From Vibrio maritimus (GTDB taxonomy: Bacteria; Pseudomonadota; Gammaproteobacteria; Enterobacterales; Vibrionaceae), in the NCBI RefSeq assembly GCF_021441885.1, contig NZ_CP090438.1:496001-560000 (forward strand): a DNA stretch of 64,000 nt, in the 5' to 3' direction. A program made the translations under genes and the position numbers. The notes beneath the pieces are model-generated. The model did no database searches. It saw only the letters and a list, made by a program, of their open reading frames with translations, and was not told the origin of the DNA. Of the stretch, positions 43,996-53,469 are shown piece after piece. Position 1 is the first letter of the stretch. Each line of letters begins with the position of its first letter.

Positions 43996-45286
43996 TCTCT
44001 TCGTCCTCATCGATCACCATTTCGACGAAGGCACTTGCTCGCAGTTCTTGGATCCAAGCAGACGCTTCCTCGTTAAACTTACGATTGAACAAGATACGAT
44101 AAGCACGGTTTTGCATCGCAGAACCTGTCTTATCCACATCGCGTCGATCTAGGACTTCGACGATGTGCCAGCCGTGAACGGTCTTGAACGGTTCGCTGAT
44201 CTGGTTAACGGGCAGTGTTTCGACCTGATGTTTGAACTCAGGAACATAAAGCTCTGGCGTTTGATAACCAAGCTCGCCGCCTTGCACTGCAGAACCCGGG
44301 TCTTGACTGAACTGCTCTGCCATTTCAGCAAAGCTTGCCTCACCAGACTGAACCTTTTGAATGATTTCGTTAAGTTGGCGCTTCACCCCTTCATCACTAA
44401 GAATGACAGTAGGCTTGATTAAGATATGACGAGCGTTAACTTCAGTGACAGAAACTGTCTCTAGTCCTTTAACATCTTCAATTTTCAGAATGTGGAAACC
44501 AACACCACTTCTGAATGGACCAATCACAGTGCCTTTGGTTTGCATATTGATTTGATCAGCGAAAATGGTTGGCATTTCCTCTTTACGCATCCAGCCCCAG
44601 TCACCACCTTCCAGTGCTTTAGGGCCTTTCGAGAAGGTATAAGCCAATGTTGCGAAGTCTTCACCTTTGTTCAGGCGATCGATAATCGTTTCGGCTTGCT
44701 TCTCTTGGACGCTCTTGTCTTCACCATCATTGAAGCGAAGCTGAATGTGGCGGATTTTGTAGGTCACCGTAGCGTCGCTCTCTTTAGCGAGAAGCTCAGA
44801 TAGATTGTCCACTTCTGCTGGTAGAATATTGATGCGCTGTCTTACCATGGCATTGCGCGCTTCGCTTGCGGCAATTTCGTCACGAATCTGTTCACGGAAC
44901 GCTTCCCAAGACAGCCCTTCAGCGGCAACCGTTTGACGAAGCTGATCGAGAGTTTGTTCATTGTTTGCTGCGATATCAGAAAGAGATTGAGAGAGACGGT
45001 TATCGTCGATACGAACACCAATACGATCAGCCTCTTGAAGCTGAAGTTTCTCTAGGATGAGTTTATCTAGAATTTGCTCTAGCAAGATATCATCAGACGG
45101 CAGCTCTTGATTGTTCTTACGAGCGTTCGCGGTCAGAGTTTTGGTCGCTGAGTCGATATCGCTCTGCAAAATCACCCCGTCATTAACAATAACGCGCACG
45201 CGATCGAGCTCAACAGGCTCGGCTGTGACTTGAAACGACAGTACGGCCAATAAACAGGTTGAAAAAAGTGTACTAATAAATTTCAT
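43982..45286 (-). CDS. surA: Periplasmic peptidyl-prolyl isomerase/chaperone SurA
   Basis: Outer-membrane protein chaperone delivering unfolded porins and LptD to the BAM complex. A signal peptide ends at QVTA (residue 22). The N-terminal chaperone module (VNDGVILQSDIDSA) is followed by two parvulin PPIase domains (IRHIQLRF to GWGWMRKE region, and ARHILIK to GWHIVEVLDRR). At 434 aa it is complete. Its 5' end lies behind a terminator-like hairpin that separates it from lptD. Confidence 0.96.
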   Translation of the reverse strand: MKFISTLFSTCLLAVLSFQVTAEPVELDRVRVIVNDGVILQSDIDSATKTLTANARKNNQELPSDDILLEQILDKLILEKLQLQEADRIGVRIDDNRLSQSLSDIAANNEQTLDQLRQTVAAEGLSWEAFREQIRDEIAASEARNAMVRQRINILPAEVDNLSELLAKESDATVTYKIRHIQLRFNDGEDKSVQEKQAETIIDRLNKGEDFATLAYTFSKGPKALEGGDWGWMRKEEMPTIFADQINMQTKGTVIGPFRSGVGFHILKIEDVKGLETVSVTEVNARHILIKPTVILSDEGVKRQLNEIIQKVQSGEASFAEMAEQFSQDPGSAVQGGELGYQTPELYVPEFKHQVETLPVNQISEPFKTVHGWHIVEVLDRRDVDKTGSAMQNRAYRILFNRKFNEEASAWIQELRASAFVEMVIDEDEENATN

Positions 45287-45299
45287 CGATATTCCCAGT

Positions 45300-45331
45300 G
45301 AAAAACTTCACAGACTGAGAGTCTGTGAAGT
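45300..45331 (-). terminator. Terminator-like hairpin between lptD and surA
   Basis: Minus strand: ACTTCACAGAC, loop TCTCA, GTCTGTGAAGT (11 bp, 45305-45331) followed at once by TTTT (45304-45301). It has the form of an intrinsic terminator inside an operon usually described as continuous, 14 nt before the surA ATG. Confidence 0.75.
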
Positions 45332-45376
45332 GAATTAAGTTCCTTGCGTGATGTCTTGGTGTGAGCCACGTACGTT

Positions 45377-47698
45377 CTATTCGTTAAGTATAAACGGTCG
45401 ACCGTATTTCAGCGCATTGCCATTTGGCGGCTCAGGTGCTTTCGAACTGCCACCTAGACCTGTGATACCAAAGTTAAATCGAACGTTGTCTTCAAAGTTG
45501 GCACCACCGATGCCGACGATCCCAGATTCCCAGCTACGCAGTTGGCGGCTGTAGTCGAGCCCAAAATACCAACAATCGGAGTGGTACTCCAGTTTTGCTA
45601 GCCATTCGATCGATACTCTTTCGGTCATGTCGTAATAGTATTGACCTGTGGCGATCCAGTTTCGGTTGATTTTATACCCACCCATTAGACCAACTTGGTT
45701 AATACCATTTCTTGTCAGCTTAGAAAGTTCATCATTGCTGTAGGCATTGATACTCTCGATGTATTCCTTGGTAACGTAGCGATAGTTGGCTTGAATGAAG
45801 TCATCGTCGACTCGATACTCAATGGCACTGTTTGCTAATGACACTGACGAGGAGTCGATATCGTACTGGATTCCGCCGTGATAAAAGACACGATCATCGT
45901 AGTTAAAATCGGTCTCAATAGCCCATGAAGAGTAATTTGACGAATCTGCGTCAGATACGTTGTTTGGATTCTTACTCGCCGGATCTAGGTAGTAGATCTG
46001 ACCAAATGAGATTGCTAGGCGTTCTTTTTGTCCACCATCATAGAAACGAGACGTCGCACCGTAGCTTATTTGGTTGGCAGCAGCGATTTTATCTACGCCA
46101 CTAAAACGACGACTTCGGAACAAGCCGTAGTAATCGGTCTGAAGTAGGGTTGTATCGTAATTATAGATGTTGCTTTGATCGACTTCTGGAACGTATAGAT
46201 ACTGAACCTGTGGCTCGAGAGTTTGAGTGTAGCCGTTGAAAAGCGCGGTATCACGCTCAAATACCATACCCGCATGAGTTCTAAATTCAGGCAGGGTCCT
46301 AGTGACGCGCTCCTCGAGTGGACCGAGTTCAGTTAGGTTTAAGCCATCAATGTTTTGATCGTATTGCGTTAGCATATAACGCGCTTCAGTCGTCCAGGTA
46401 CCCCAAGTATTTGAGAGTGGCAAGACTACCCCAGGCTCTAAATGAAGGCGCGTTGCCGAAGGCTTGTCTTGGTCTTCGGTCTCAAAGCGTGAGACATGAC
46501 TGATAAAGTCAAAGTTTAGATGCTTATATATCTCTGGTCGGTAGTAGTTGAATTCAAACTGAGGCATCAACTGATATGGGTTGGTATCATCAACCAAGAT
46601 CTGGAAGTCTTGTACAGTAAGAGATGCATCCCAAAACTCTTCGCGATAGGCAACCGTTCCTTTTTGAGACAGCTGACCTTCAGAACGACTACCAATACTT
46701 GAGTCAAGATCTTGGAAGTAGTCATTATCGCTGACTTGTGAGTAGTCTAAGTCGAGTCTCCAGTGCTGATTAAAGGCACTGTTATTCTTGTACTGAAACG
46801 CCCAACGTTGATCTTTTTCAGGATATTTTTGGTCGTCAGCTAGATATTCGCCTTTAAAGGTTCCGCCGCTTGTCTCCGTCAAATAGCGGAAATCGCCCTT
46901 TAACTGCAAACCACGTGATTGCATGTAATGGAATGTGGTAAGCAAGTCATAATTAGGAGCAAGGTTCCAATAAACTGGAATTTGCAGTTCTAAACCGTTC
47001 TTTGAACCAAGCGACACTGAAGGGAATAAGACACCAGTTTTTCGTTTGTTGCTGGTCGGCATAGTCATATACGGCATATAAAAAATCGGCACGTCTTTGA
47101 CTTCTACACGGCTTCCGTACAGTGTTGCAGTTTCTTTCTCTTGGTCAACTTTGATGTCATCGGCAAGGAAGCGCCAAGAGTTATCGTCTTCAGGACAAGT
47201 GGTAATCGAACCATCACTAATCTGGTACATGGATTTGCCAGTCTTAGAAATATACACCGCATCACCACGTCCGCCGCCACATAGCATCTTATACTGGGTG
47301 TTTTCGGCAGTGATCTCGTCTTTGTTTAGATCGTTGGTGATTTTGTCAGACACCGCATTAAACTGGCCGTCATCCAAGGTGACGTTGCCTTCTGCGACGA
47401 CAACATTGTCGTCTTGGTGCAGGGTAACACTGTCCGCAGTAATGGTTTTGTTGCCCTGAATAACAACAACATCGCCTTTGTACGTGGCTCTTTGTCCATT
47501 GATCGCTTCTAAAGAGTCCGCTTCAATGTTGATTGGCTCTTGATTGGAATCTGAACTTTGTGCAGTATCAACGGAGCATTGCTCTGCTGGTGGCATAGGT
47601 TGCCCACTGTTTTTCGATGTTTCTTCGGCATGTGCGTAAGACGCTAGCAGCGCAGCACCAATAGAGGCCGCTAGATAGGTGCGGGAAAAACGTGACAT
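45377..47698 (-). CDS. lptD: LPS-assembly protein LptD
   Basis: Essential outer-membrane barrel that, with LptE, inserts LPS into the outer leaflet. A signal peptide ends at SYAHA (residue 24). The periplasmic OstA/LptA-like jelly roll follows (INIEADSLEAINGQRATYKG, VTLHQDDNVVVAEGNV). A large C-terminal barrel follows from about residue 210. Cysteines lie near the N terminus (EQCSV), in LCGGG and ITTCPEDD, and near the C terminus (SDCWYFG), matching the disulfide logic of LptD. 773 aa. It is the first gene of the operon and is divergent from djlA. Confidence 0.96.
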   Translation of the reverse strand: MSRFSRTYLAASIGAALLASYAHAEETSKNSGQPMPPAEQCSVDTAQSSDSNQEPINIEADSLEAINGQRATYKGDVVVIQGNKTITADSVTLHQDDNVVVAEGNVTLDDGQFNAVSDKITNDLNKDEITAENTQYKMLCGGGRGDAVYISKTGKSMYQISDGSITTCPEDDNSWRFLADDIKVDQEKETATLYGSRVEVKDVPIFYMPYMTMPTSNKRKTGVLFPSVSLGSKNGLELQIPVYWNLAPNYDLLTTFHYMQSRGLQLKGDFRYLTETSGGTFKGEYLADDQKYPEKDQRWAFQYKNNSAFNQHWRLDLDYSQVSDNDYFQDLDSSIGSRSEGQLSQKGTVAYREEFWDASLTVQDFQILVDDTNPYQLMPQFEFNYYRPEIYKHLNFDFISHVSRFETEDQDKPSATRLHLEPGVVLPLSNTWGTWTTEARYMLTQYDQNIDGLNLTELGPLEERVTRTLPEFRTHAGMVFERDTALFNGYTQTLEPQVQYLYVPEVDQSNIYNYDTTLLQTDYYGLFRSRRFSGVDKIAAANQISYGATSRFYDGGQKERLAISFGQIYYLDPASKNPNNVSDADSSNYSSWAIETDFNYDDRVFYHGGIQYDIDSSSVSLANSAIEYRVDDDFIQANYRYVTKEYIESINAYSNDELSKLTRNGINQVGLMGGYKINRNWIATGQYYYDMTERVSIEWLAKLEYHSDCWYFGLDYSRQLRSWESGIVGIGGANFEDNVRFNFGITGLGGSSKAPEPPNGNALKYGRPFILNE

Positions 47699-47750
47699 CG
47701 AGTTGTACTATCCTGTTTAACTTGATTCATTCAGTTGAATTCGATTGATA

Positions 47751-47780
47751 TTGAATCGTTTATAAGACGGTCTCTATCAT
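47751..47780 (+). promoter_or_regulatory. Candidate sigma-70 promoter for djlA
   Basis: TTGAAT (47751-47756), 18-nt spacer, TATCAT (47775-47780), about 78 nt before the djlA ATG. The same gap must hold the lptD promoter on the other strand; I could not identify a sigma-E box there. Confidence 0.35.
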
Positions 47781-47857
47781 AAAGGAAATTGACCTCAACG
47801 ACACTAGTAGACTGCGAATCAGCGCAAAAATTCATAAATAAAGAGCACATACATCAC

Positions 47858-48712
47858 ATGATAGGTAAAATTTTAGGCGTATTTTTCGGCATGTTGTTTG
47901 GCGGACCGTTAGGGGCGCTGTTTGGCTTGTTTTTAGGGCATCAGTTTGACAAAGCTCGACGTTTAAATCAGTCCGGTTTCGCACGTGGCGGTTTTGGTGG
48001 CGCAGATCAGGCGCAGCGCCAAGAAGAGTTTCTTAATGCAGCGTACGCTGTAATGGGCCATGTGGCGAAGGCGAAAGGTCAGGTAACACGCGAAGAGATC
48101 CAGCTTGCCACCATCATGATGGATCGCATGAACCTCAACAGCGAGCAAAAACGTGCCGCACAAGAGGCCTTCCGTGAGGGTAAATCTGCGGATTTTCCGC
48201 TTGAGCGAGTTCTAGATAAAGTACGTATTTCATCTGGCGGTCGCCATGACCTTTTGCAGTTCTTTCTAGAGCTTCAAATCTCAGCTGCGTTCGCAGATGG
48301 CAGTGTTCACCCAACAGAGCGCGAAGTACTGCACCGCATAGCACAAGGCCTTGGTTTTTCGGCGCAACAACTCGAGCAGCGCCTGCGTATGCAAGAAGCT
48401 GCGTTTCGCTTCCAACAGGGCGGTGGCAACTTTGGTGGGGGTCACTATCAAGGTGGACAGCAAAGTGGTGGCAGTTGGCAACAAGCAAGCAGTGCGTCAC
48501 AGCTCTCTGATGCCTATGATGTTCTCGGGATTTCTGAAGATGCGGATGCCAAAGCTGTTAAACGAGCTTATCGTAAGTTAATGAACGAGCACCACCCAGA
48601 TAAACTCATGGCGAAAGGTCTGCCGCCAGAGATGATGAACATGGCGAAAGAGAAATCTCAAGAGATCCAAAACGCTTATGATCTCATCAAAAAAGTGAAA
48701 GGATTCAAGTAA
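47858..48712 (+). CDS. djlA: Membrane-anchored DnaJ-like co-chaperone DjlA
   Basis: Inner-membrane type III J-domain protein that stimulates DnaK. The N-terminal membrane helix (GKILGVFFGMLFGGPLGALF) begins at the ATG at 47858, the start used by DjlA homologues. An in-frame ATG at 47789 would put 23 polar residues before the helix and is rejected. A TerB-like helical domain (about residues 50-170) is followed by a Gly/Gln-rich linker and a C-terminal J domain with the HPD motif (NEHHPDKLMA). The stop overlaps the next ATG (TAATG). Confidence 0.94.
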   Translation: MIGKILGVFFGMLFGGPLGALFGLFLGHQFDKARRLNQSGFARGGFGGADQAQRQEEFLNAAYAVMGHVAKAKGQVTREEIQLATIMMDRMNLNSEQKRAAQEAFREGKSADFPLERVLDKVRISSGGRHDLLQFFLELQISAAFADGSVHPTEREVLHRIAQGLGFSAQQLEQRLRMQEAAFRFQQGGGNFGGGHYQGGQQSGGSWQQASSASQLSDAYDVLGISEDADAKAVKRAYRKLMNEHHPDKLMAKGLPPEMMNMAKEKSQEIQNAYDLIKKVKGFK

Positions 48713-49254
48713 TGCTAACGGACAAGGATGTACTCGATTTTTGGTTTCAAGAGTTATCGCCAAAGGATTGGTTTTCTGGGGACAAAGCACTGGATGAGGT
48801 GATTGCTCAGAGGTTTGGAGCGCTTCATGAACAAGCGCGCCAAGGAGAGCTTTATCGCTGGCGCTCATCGGCTGAAGGCAGGCTTGCAGAAGTGATTGTG
48901 CTCGATCAGTTTTCTCGAAACCTGCATAGAGGTAGGCCCGAGTCTTTTGCTTCAGATCCTATGGCTTTGGCATTGGCACAAGAGGCTGTCTTGAGCGGCG
49001 CTGACGAAATACTTTCAGTTGAACAGCGCACCTTTCTTTATATGCCCTACATGCACAGCGAATCGTTGAAAATACATGAGGAAGCGGTACATCTGTTTAA
49101 AAGCAATGGAATCGAAAACAACCTGGAATTTGAGTATCGCCACAAAGCGATTATTGAACGCTTCGGACGATACCCTCACCGAAATGAGATTTTAGGTAGG
49201 GAGTCTACCGTAGAAGAGATTGAATTCTTAAAACAGCCAGGCTCAAGCTTTTAA
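48712..49254 (+). CDS. DUF924 family protein
   Basis: 180-residue cytoplasmic protein, TPR-like helical, unknown function. VLDFWFQELSPKDWFSGD, VIVLDQFSRNLHRG and FLYMPYMHSES are the conserved DUF924 phrases. It overlaps the djlA stop by one base, so it is translationally coupled. It is convergent with the DUF547 gene with only a 3-nt gap. Confidence 0.9.
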   Translation: MLTDKDVLDFWFQELSPKDWFSGDKALDEVIAQRFGALHEQARQGELYRWRSSAEGRLAEVIVLDQFSRNLHRGRPESFASDPMALALAQEAVLSGADEILSVEQRTFLYMPYMHSESLKIHEEAVHLFKSNGIENNLEFEYRHKAIIERFGRYPHRNEILGRESTVEEIEFLKQPGSSF

Positions 49255-49257
49255 CCC

Positions 49258-50037
49258 TTACTTCTTGTTTAAGTCCCAATCGTAATCGTATTTGATCTTG
49301 CCATCGAAACTGGCAAGATCAGGGCGATACTTCGCCATATGCTTCAATGCACCACCATCCTGCACAAAGTCTGCCTCAAACCATTCATAAATCGACGACA
49401 AAGTGATGGTATTTCCTAAAATGCTAGCGCCTTTCGATGAGTTCACAAAAGTATTGGCAGCACTTTCTAGCAGTGCTTCGGTGTTATTGGCCGTGAATGC
49501 CTGGGTTTGCAGATTCGGGCAACCTAGGCTGGCACAGTTGACCGCATAATGTGTTCTAGGATCGTTCCAAATCGGGCGCAGGATGCGGTGCTCAATATCG
49601 TTCAAGGTAAGAGTTTGCCCTGTAATAGTAATCACCTCATCACCCCATGGGCCAAAGCTAAATAAGCCGCCAAGTTTAGTGATGGATTTCACAGGGTACT
49701 CATCTAGGATCAAATCAACCGTGATGGCGTTGTAGAGGTTCACCCAGTAGGCGTACTGCTCAGCGCGGCTAAGTTGTCTTGGGTCGATTCGAGCTAGATC
49801 ACTAATATAGGTTTTGAGCGCTTGCTTATCGTTGGGAGAAACGCGGACATAGCGCACTAGGGTATTCTCGCCTTCAGTGACCAAGTATCGGTCTAGAAAG
49901 CTCTGCCATGCTTGGTGCGAAACACTTTGCGTGTTGCTGTCATTACTTTTATCCCAATACGACCAAAGCTCAGATTTTGGTGCCGCAAAAGCACTGGTGG
50001 CAAACATGAGAAAAACCAAAGAGAGAACACGTAGCAT
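49258..50037 (-). CDS. DUF547 domain-containing exported protein
   Basis: 259-aa secreted/periplasmic protein of unknown function. A signal peptide ends at SAFA (residue ~18). YAYWVNLYNAITVDLIL, DIEHRILRP and HYAVNCASLGCPNLQ (with paired cysteines) are the conserved DUF547 core, and LSSIYEWFEADF lies towards the end. The papain-like fold proposed for some relatives cannot be confirmed here. Confidence 0.88.
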   Translation of the reverse strand: MLRVLSLVFLMFATSAFAAPKSELWSYWDKSNDSNTQSVSHQAWQSFLDRYLVTEGENTLVRYVRVSPNDKQALKTYISDLARIDPRQLSRAEQYAYWVNLYNAITVDLILDEYPVKSITKLGGLFSFGPWGDEVITITGQTLTLNDIEHRILRPIWNDPRTHYAVNCASLGCPNLQTQAFTANNTEALLESAANTFVNSSKGASILGNTITLSSIYEWFEADFVQDGGALKHMAKYRPDLASFDGKIKYDYDWDLNKK

Positions 50038-50120
50038 AGCGAATATCCATTCCGTTAAGTGATTAATCCAACAGACCCGACTCAGAGCCGAGTTCTTTCA
50101 GTGTAGTGACAAACGATATA

Positions 50121-50160
50121 AAAAAATCCCAGCCTTACTTAAGAAAGTAGGGCTGGGATT
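50121..50160 (-). terminator. Terminator of the leu operon
   Basis: AATCCCAGCC (50125-50134) pairs with GGCTGGGATT (50151-50160), with inner TACTT/AAGTA pairing. On the minus strand it is followed by a run of U (AAAAAA on plus, 50121-50126). Confidence 0.88.
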
Positions 50161-50187
50161 GGATAGTTCAACTAATTCGTTAGCAGA

Positions 50188-50790
50188 TTATTTTAAGAAG
50201 CTTGGGATCTTCGCTTCATAAGCCGCAATCTTCTCTTCGTGCTGAAGCGTTAGACCGATGTTGTCTAGGCCGTTCAGTAGGCAATGACGGCGGAATTCAT
50301 CGATCTCAAAGCTATAAGATTGACCATTTGCAGTCACTTTCATCGCTTCTAGATCGACGGTGATTTCCGCGCCCTCATTGGCCTCAACATAGCTAAATAG
50401 CTCATCAACTTCTTGTTCAGTTAGACGAACCGGTACCATTTGGTTATTGATAGAGTTGCCGTAGAAGATGTCAGCGAAACTTGGTGCAATCATGACTTGG
50501 ATGCCATAGTCCGCCAGTGCCCAAGGGGCGTGCTCACGAGATGAACCACAACCGAAGTTTTCGCGAGCAAGCAGAATGCTGGCACCTTGGTAACGAGGCG
50601 CGTTCATGACAAATTCTGGGTTATCTTGTTTGCCCGCATCGTCTAGGAAGCGCCAGTCGTGAAATAGGTGCTGACCAAAACCCGTACGAGTTACCTTTTG
50701 CAGGAACTGCTTAGGGATAATTGCATCGGTATCGACGTTGGCTGCATCAAGAGGGACGACTAAGCCGGTGTGTTGTTTAAATCCTGACAT
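50188..50790 (-). CDS. leuD: 3-isopropylmalate dehydratase small subunit LeuD
   Basis: Swivelling subunit of isopropylmalate isomerase in leucine synthesis. DAANVDTDAIIPKQFLQ and LLARENFGCGSSREHAPWAL are diagnostic. 200 aa. It follows leuC by 13 nt and is the last gene of the operon, in front of a strong terminator. Confidence 0.98.
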   Translation of the reverse strand: MSGFKQHTGLVVPLDAANVDTDAIIPKQFLQKVTRTGFGQHLFHDWRFLDDAGKQDNPEFVMNAPRYQGASILLARENFGCGSSREHAPWALADYGIQVMIAPSFADIFYGNSINNQMVPVRLTEQEVDELFSYVEANEGAEITVDLEAMKVTANGQSYSFEIDEFRRHCLLNGLDNIGLTLQHEEKIAAYEAKIPSFLK

Positions 50791-50803
50791 GGTATGTTCC
50801 TCC

Positions 50804-52204
50804 TTAGTCTAACTCTCTGATATCAACGAAATGTCCAGCAATAGCGGCCGCAGCGGCCATCGCAGGGCTTACTAGGTGCGTACGACCATCACGACCTTGG
50901 CGACCTTCGAAGTTACGGTTACTGGTCGATGCACAGCGCTCTTGTGGACCTAAACGGTCGTTGTTCATCGCAAGACACATCGAGCAGCCCGGTAGGCGCC
51001 ATTCAAAGCCAGCATCCTTAAAGATAGCGTCCAAACCTTCCGCTTCTGCCTGGGCTTTCACTTGCTCAGAGCCAGGTACGATCAACGCTTGAACGTGAGA
51101 AGCAACCTGACGGCCTTTGGCAATCTCTGCCGCTGCACGCATGTCTTCGATACGAGAGTTAGTACAAGAGCCAACAAATACCTTGTCTACCTTGTAATCT
51201 TTCAGTGATTTGCCCGCCTCTAGACCCATGTAAGCCAGCGCTTTTTCGGCTGATGCTTTCTCTACTGGATCGGCGAAACTTTCTGGTGCTGGAATTGGCT
51301 GATCAACCGCGATAACTTGACCTGGGTTGGTGCCCCAAGTGACTTGAGGTTTGATGTCAGCACCGTTTAGTGTGACTACTGCATCGAAGGTCGCGTCAGC
51401 ATCGGTCTTGAACGTTTTCCAGTACTCAACCGCAGCATCCCATTCAGCACCTTGAGGTGCGAATTTACGGCCTTTTAGGTACTCAAAAGTGGTCTCATCG
51501 GGTGCGATAAGGCCTGCTTTCGCGCCCAGCTCGATAGCCATGTTACATACCGTCATACGACCTTCCATGGAAAGGTCAGTGATGGCTTCACCACAGAACT
51601 CAACGACGTATCCAGTGCCGCCCGCAGCTGTTGTTTCGCCGATGATCGCGAGAACGATGTCTTTCGCTGTCACGCCCGGTGCCACTTTGCCTTGCACTTC
51701 AATCTTCATGGTTTTGGCGCGAGATTGCTTAAGAGTTTGCGTCGCTAGAACGTGCTCAACCTCTGAAGTACCGATACCGAAGGCAAGTGAGCCAAATGCA
51801 CCGTGAGTCGCGGTATGAGAATCACCACATACGATTGTCATTGCTGGCAGCGTAATGCCCAGCTCTGGGCCCATTACGTGTACGATGCCTTGGTATTTGT
51901 GGTTGATGTCATAAAGCGTCACACCAAACTCTTCACAGTTTTTCGATAGCGTTTCCATTTGGATGCGCGCCATCTCACCAGAGGCGTTGATGTCTTTGGT
52001 CGTGGTTGACACGTTGTGGTCCATAGTGGCAAACGTTTTGCCTACTTGGCGTACTTTACGACCTTTTTCACGCAGGCCATCAAAAGCCTGTGGTGAAGTC
52101 ACTTCGTGAACCAAGTGACGGTCAATATAAAGAATTGGGTTTTCGCCCTCTGCTTCGACGGCAACATGAGCGTCGTAGACTTTTTCGTATAGAGTTTTAG
52201 ACAT
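50804..52204 (-). CDS. leuC: 3-isopropylmalate dehydratase large subunit LeuC
   Basis: Aconitase-family [4Fe-4S] catalytic subunit converting 2- to 3-isopropylmalate. The cluster cysteines are in VGSCTNSR and PGCSMCLAMN. CGDSHTATHGAFGSLAFGIG is also typical. 466 aa, complete. It lies 61 nt downstream of leuB and 13 nt before leuD. Confidence 0.98.
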   Translation of the reverse strand: MSKTLYEKVYDAHVAVEAEGENPILYIDRHLVHEVTSPQAFDGLREKGRKVRQVGKTFATMDHNVSTTTKDINASGEMARIQMETLSKNCEEFGVTLYDINHKYQGIVHVMGPELGITLPAMTIVCGDSHTATHGAFGSLAFGIGTSEVEHVLATQTLKQSRAKTMKIEVQGKVAPGVTAKDIVLAIIGETTAAGGTGYVVEFCGEAITDLSMEGRMTVCNMAIELGAKAGLIAPDETTFEYLKGRKFAPQGAEWDAAVEYWKTFKTDADATFDAVVTLNGADIKPQVTWGTNPGQVIAVDQPIPAPESFADPVEKASAEKALAYMGLEAGKSLKDYKVDKVFVGSCTNSRIEDMRAAAEIAKGRQVASHVQALIVPGSEQVKAQAEAEGLDAIFKDAGFEWRLPGCSMCLAMNNDRLGPQERCASTSNRNFEGRQGRDGRTHLVSPAMAAAAAIAGHFVDIRELD

Positions 52205-52265
52205 TGCTTAATTCCTTGCTTCCCCTAGCCGAATTGAACGGCCATCGGCTAGGGCAGTGTTTTAA

Positions 52266-53354
52266 TTATGAATTCAGTACGTACGCTGCGATCTTGTCAC
52301 CCATCTCAGAGGTGCTCAGTGCTGGCTTGTCACCGGCTAGGTCGGCAGTAAGCTCACCTGCTGCTAGGGCTTTGCTCACGGCTGCTTCAATATCTTGCGC
52401 TGCCGCTTCTTCTCCTAAGCTGTAACGTAGCATTAGTGCAGCCGAAAGGATTTGAGCAACCGGGTTAGCGATGTTCTTGCCTGCGATATCTGGTGCACTG
52501 CCGCCAGCTGGCTCGTAAAGACCAAACTGACTTTCGTTTAGGCTTGCTGATGGCAACATGCCCATAGAGCCTGTGATCATCGCACATTCATCAGAGATGA
52601 TATCGCCGAAGATGTTTGAGCAAAGCATAATGTCAAACTGCGCTGGGTCTTTAATCAGCTGCATGGTCGCGTTATCGATGTACATGTGGTTAAGCGTCAC
52701 ATCTGGGTAGTCCTTCGCAATTTCTTCAACCACTTCACGCCATAGGATAGAACTCTGTAGAACGTTCGCTTTGTCGATTGAATAAACGTTCTTGTTACGA
52801 AGGCGTGCAGATTCAAACGCGATCTTAGCGATACGCTCGATCTCGTAGCGGTGGTAAACCTCAGTATCAAACGCTTTCTCTGTCGGGCCTTCGCCTTCAC
52901 GACCTTTTGGCTGACCGAAGTAGATGCCACCAGTGAGCTCGCGAACAACCACGATATCGAAGCCTTTTGCTGAGATATCAGCGCGCAGTGGAGAGAAGTC
53001 CTCCAGACCTGCGTGAATCTGTGCAGGGCGCAGGTTACAGAACAGTTGGAAGTGTTTACGAAGTGGAAGTAGCGCACCACGTTCAGGTTGATCATTTGGT
53101 GGAAGGTGTTCCCACTTAGGACCGCCAACCGAACCAAATAGAATCGCATTCGACTCTTCACAGCCTTTAACTGTGCTTTCTGGAAGCGGGCAGCCGTGGT
53201 TATCAATGGCAATACCACCTACATCAAACTCTTCACGCTCTAGGGTAATGTTGTGTTTCTCTGAAATTGCATCAAGCACTTTATGAGCCTGAGCCATTAC
53301 TTCTGGACCAATACCGTCACCTGGTAGAACCGCAATCTTGTAAGTACCTGCCAT
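52266..53354 (-). CDS. leuB: 3-isopropylmalate dehydrogenase LeuB
   Basis: NAD-dependent oxidative decarboxylation of 3-isopropylmalate to 2-oxoisocaproate. AVLPGDGIGPEVM at the N terminus, VVRELTGGIYFGQPKG, NIFGDIISDECAMITGSMG and EPAGGSAPDIAGK are clear. 362 aa. A 115-nt gap separates it from leuA. Confidence 0.98.
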   Translation of the reverse strand: MAGTYKIAVLPGDGIGPEVMAQAHKVLDAISEKHNITLEREEFDVGGIAIDNHGCPLPESTVKGCEESNAILFGSVGGPKWEHLPPNDQPERGALLPLRKHFQLFCNLRPAQIHAGLEDFSPLRADISAKGFDIVVVRELTGGIYFGQPKGREGEGPTEKAFDTEVYHRYEIERIAKIAFESARLRNKNVYSIDKANVLQSSILWREVVEEIAKDYPDVTLNHMYIDNATMQLIKDPAQFDIMLCSNIFGDIISDECAMITGSMGMLPSASLNESQFGLYEPAGGSAPDIAGKNIANPVAQILSAALMLRYSLGEEAAAQDIEAAVSKALAAGELTADLAGDKPALSTSEMGDKIAAYVLNS

Positions 53355-53469
53355 GGGGCTAATTTCCTTAAATGTTGTATTTGCTTATATTTTTAGGTTT
53401 GCTCGCGGCTGTGCGAGCAAACGAATCTTTGGCTTGGCTCCACCGAGGAGCGGAGCCAAGTAATCTGTC

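Noticed and set aside
48135..48500. 121-codon antisense frame in djlA
   Set aside because: Antisense shadow of the TerB and Gly/Gln-rich part of DjlA.
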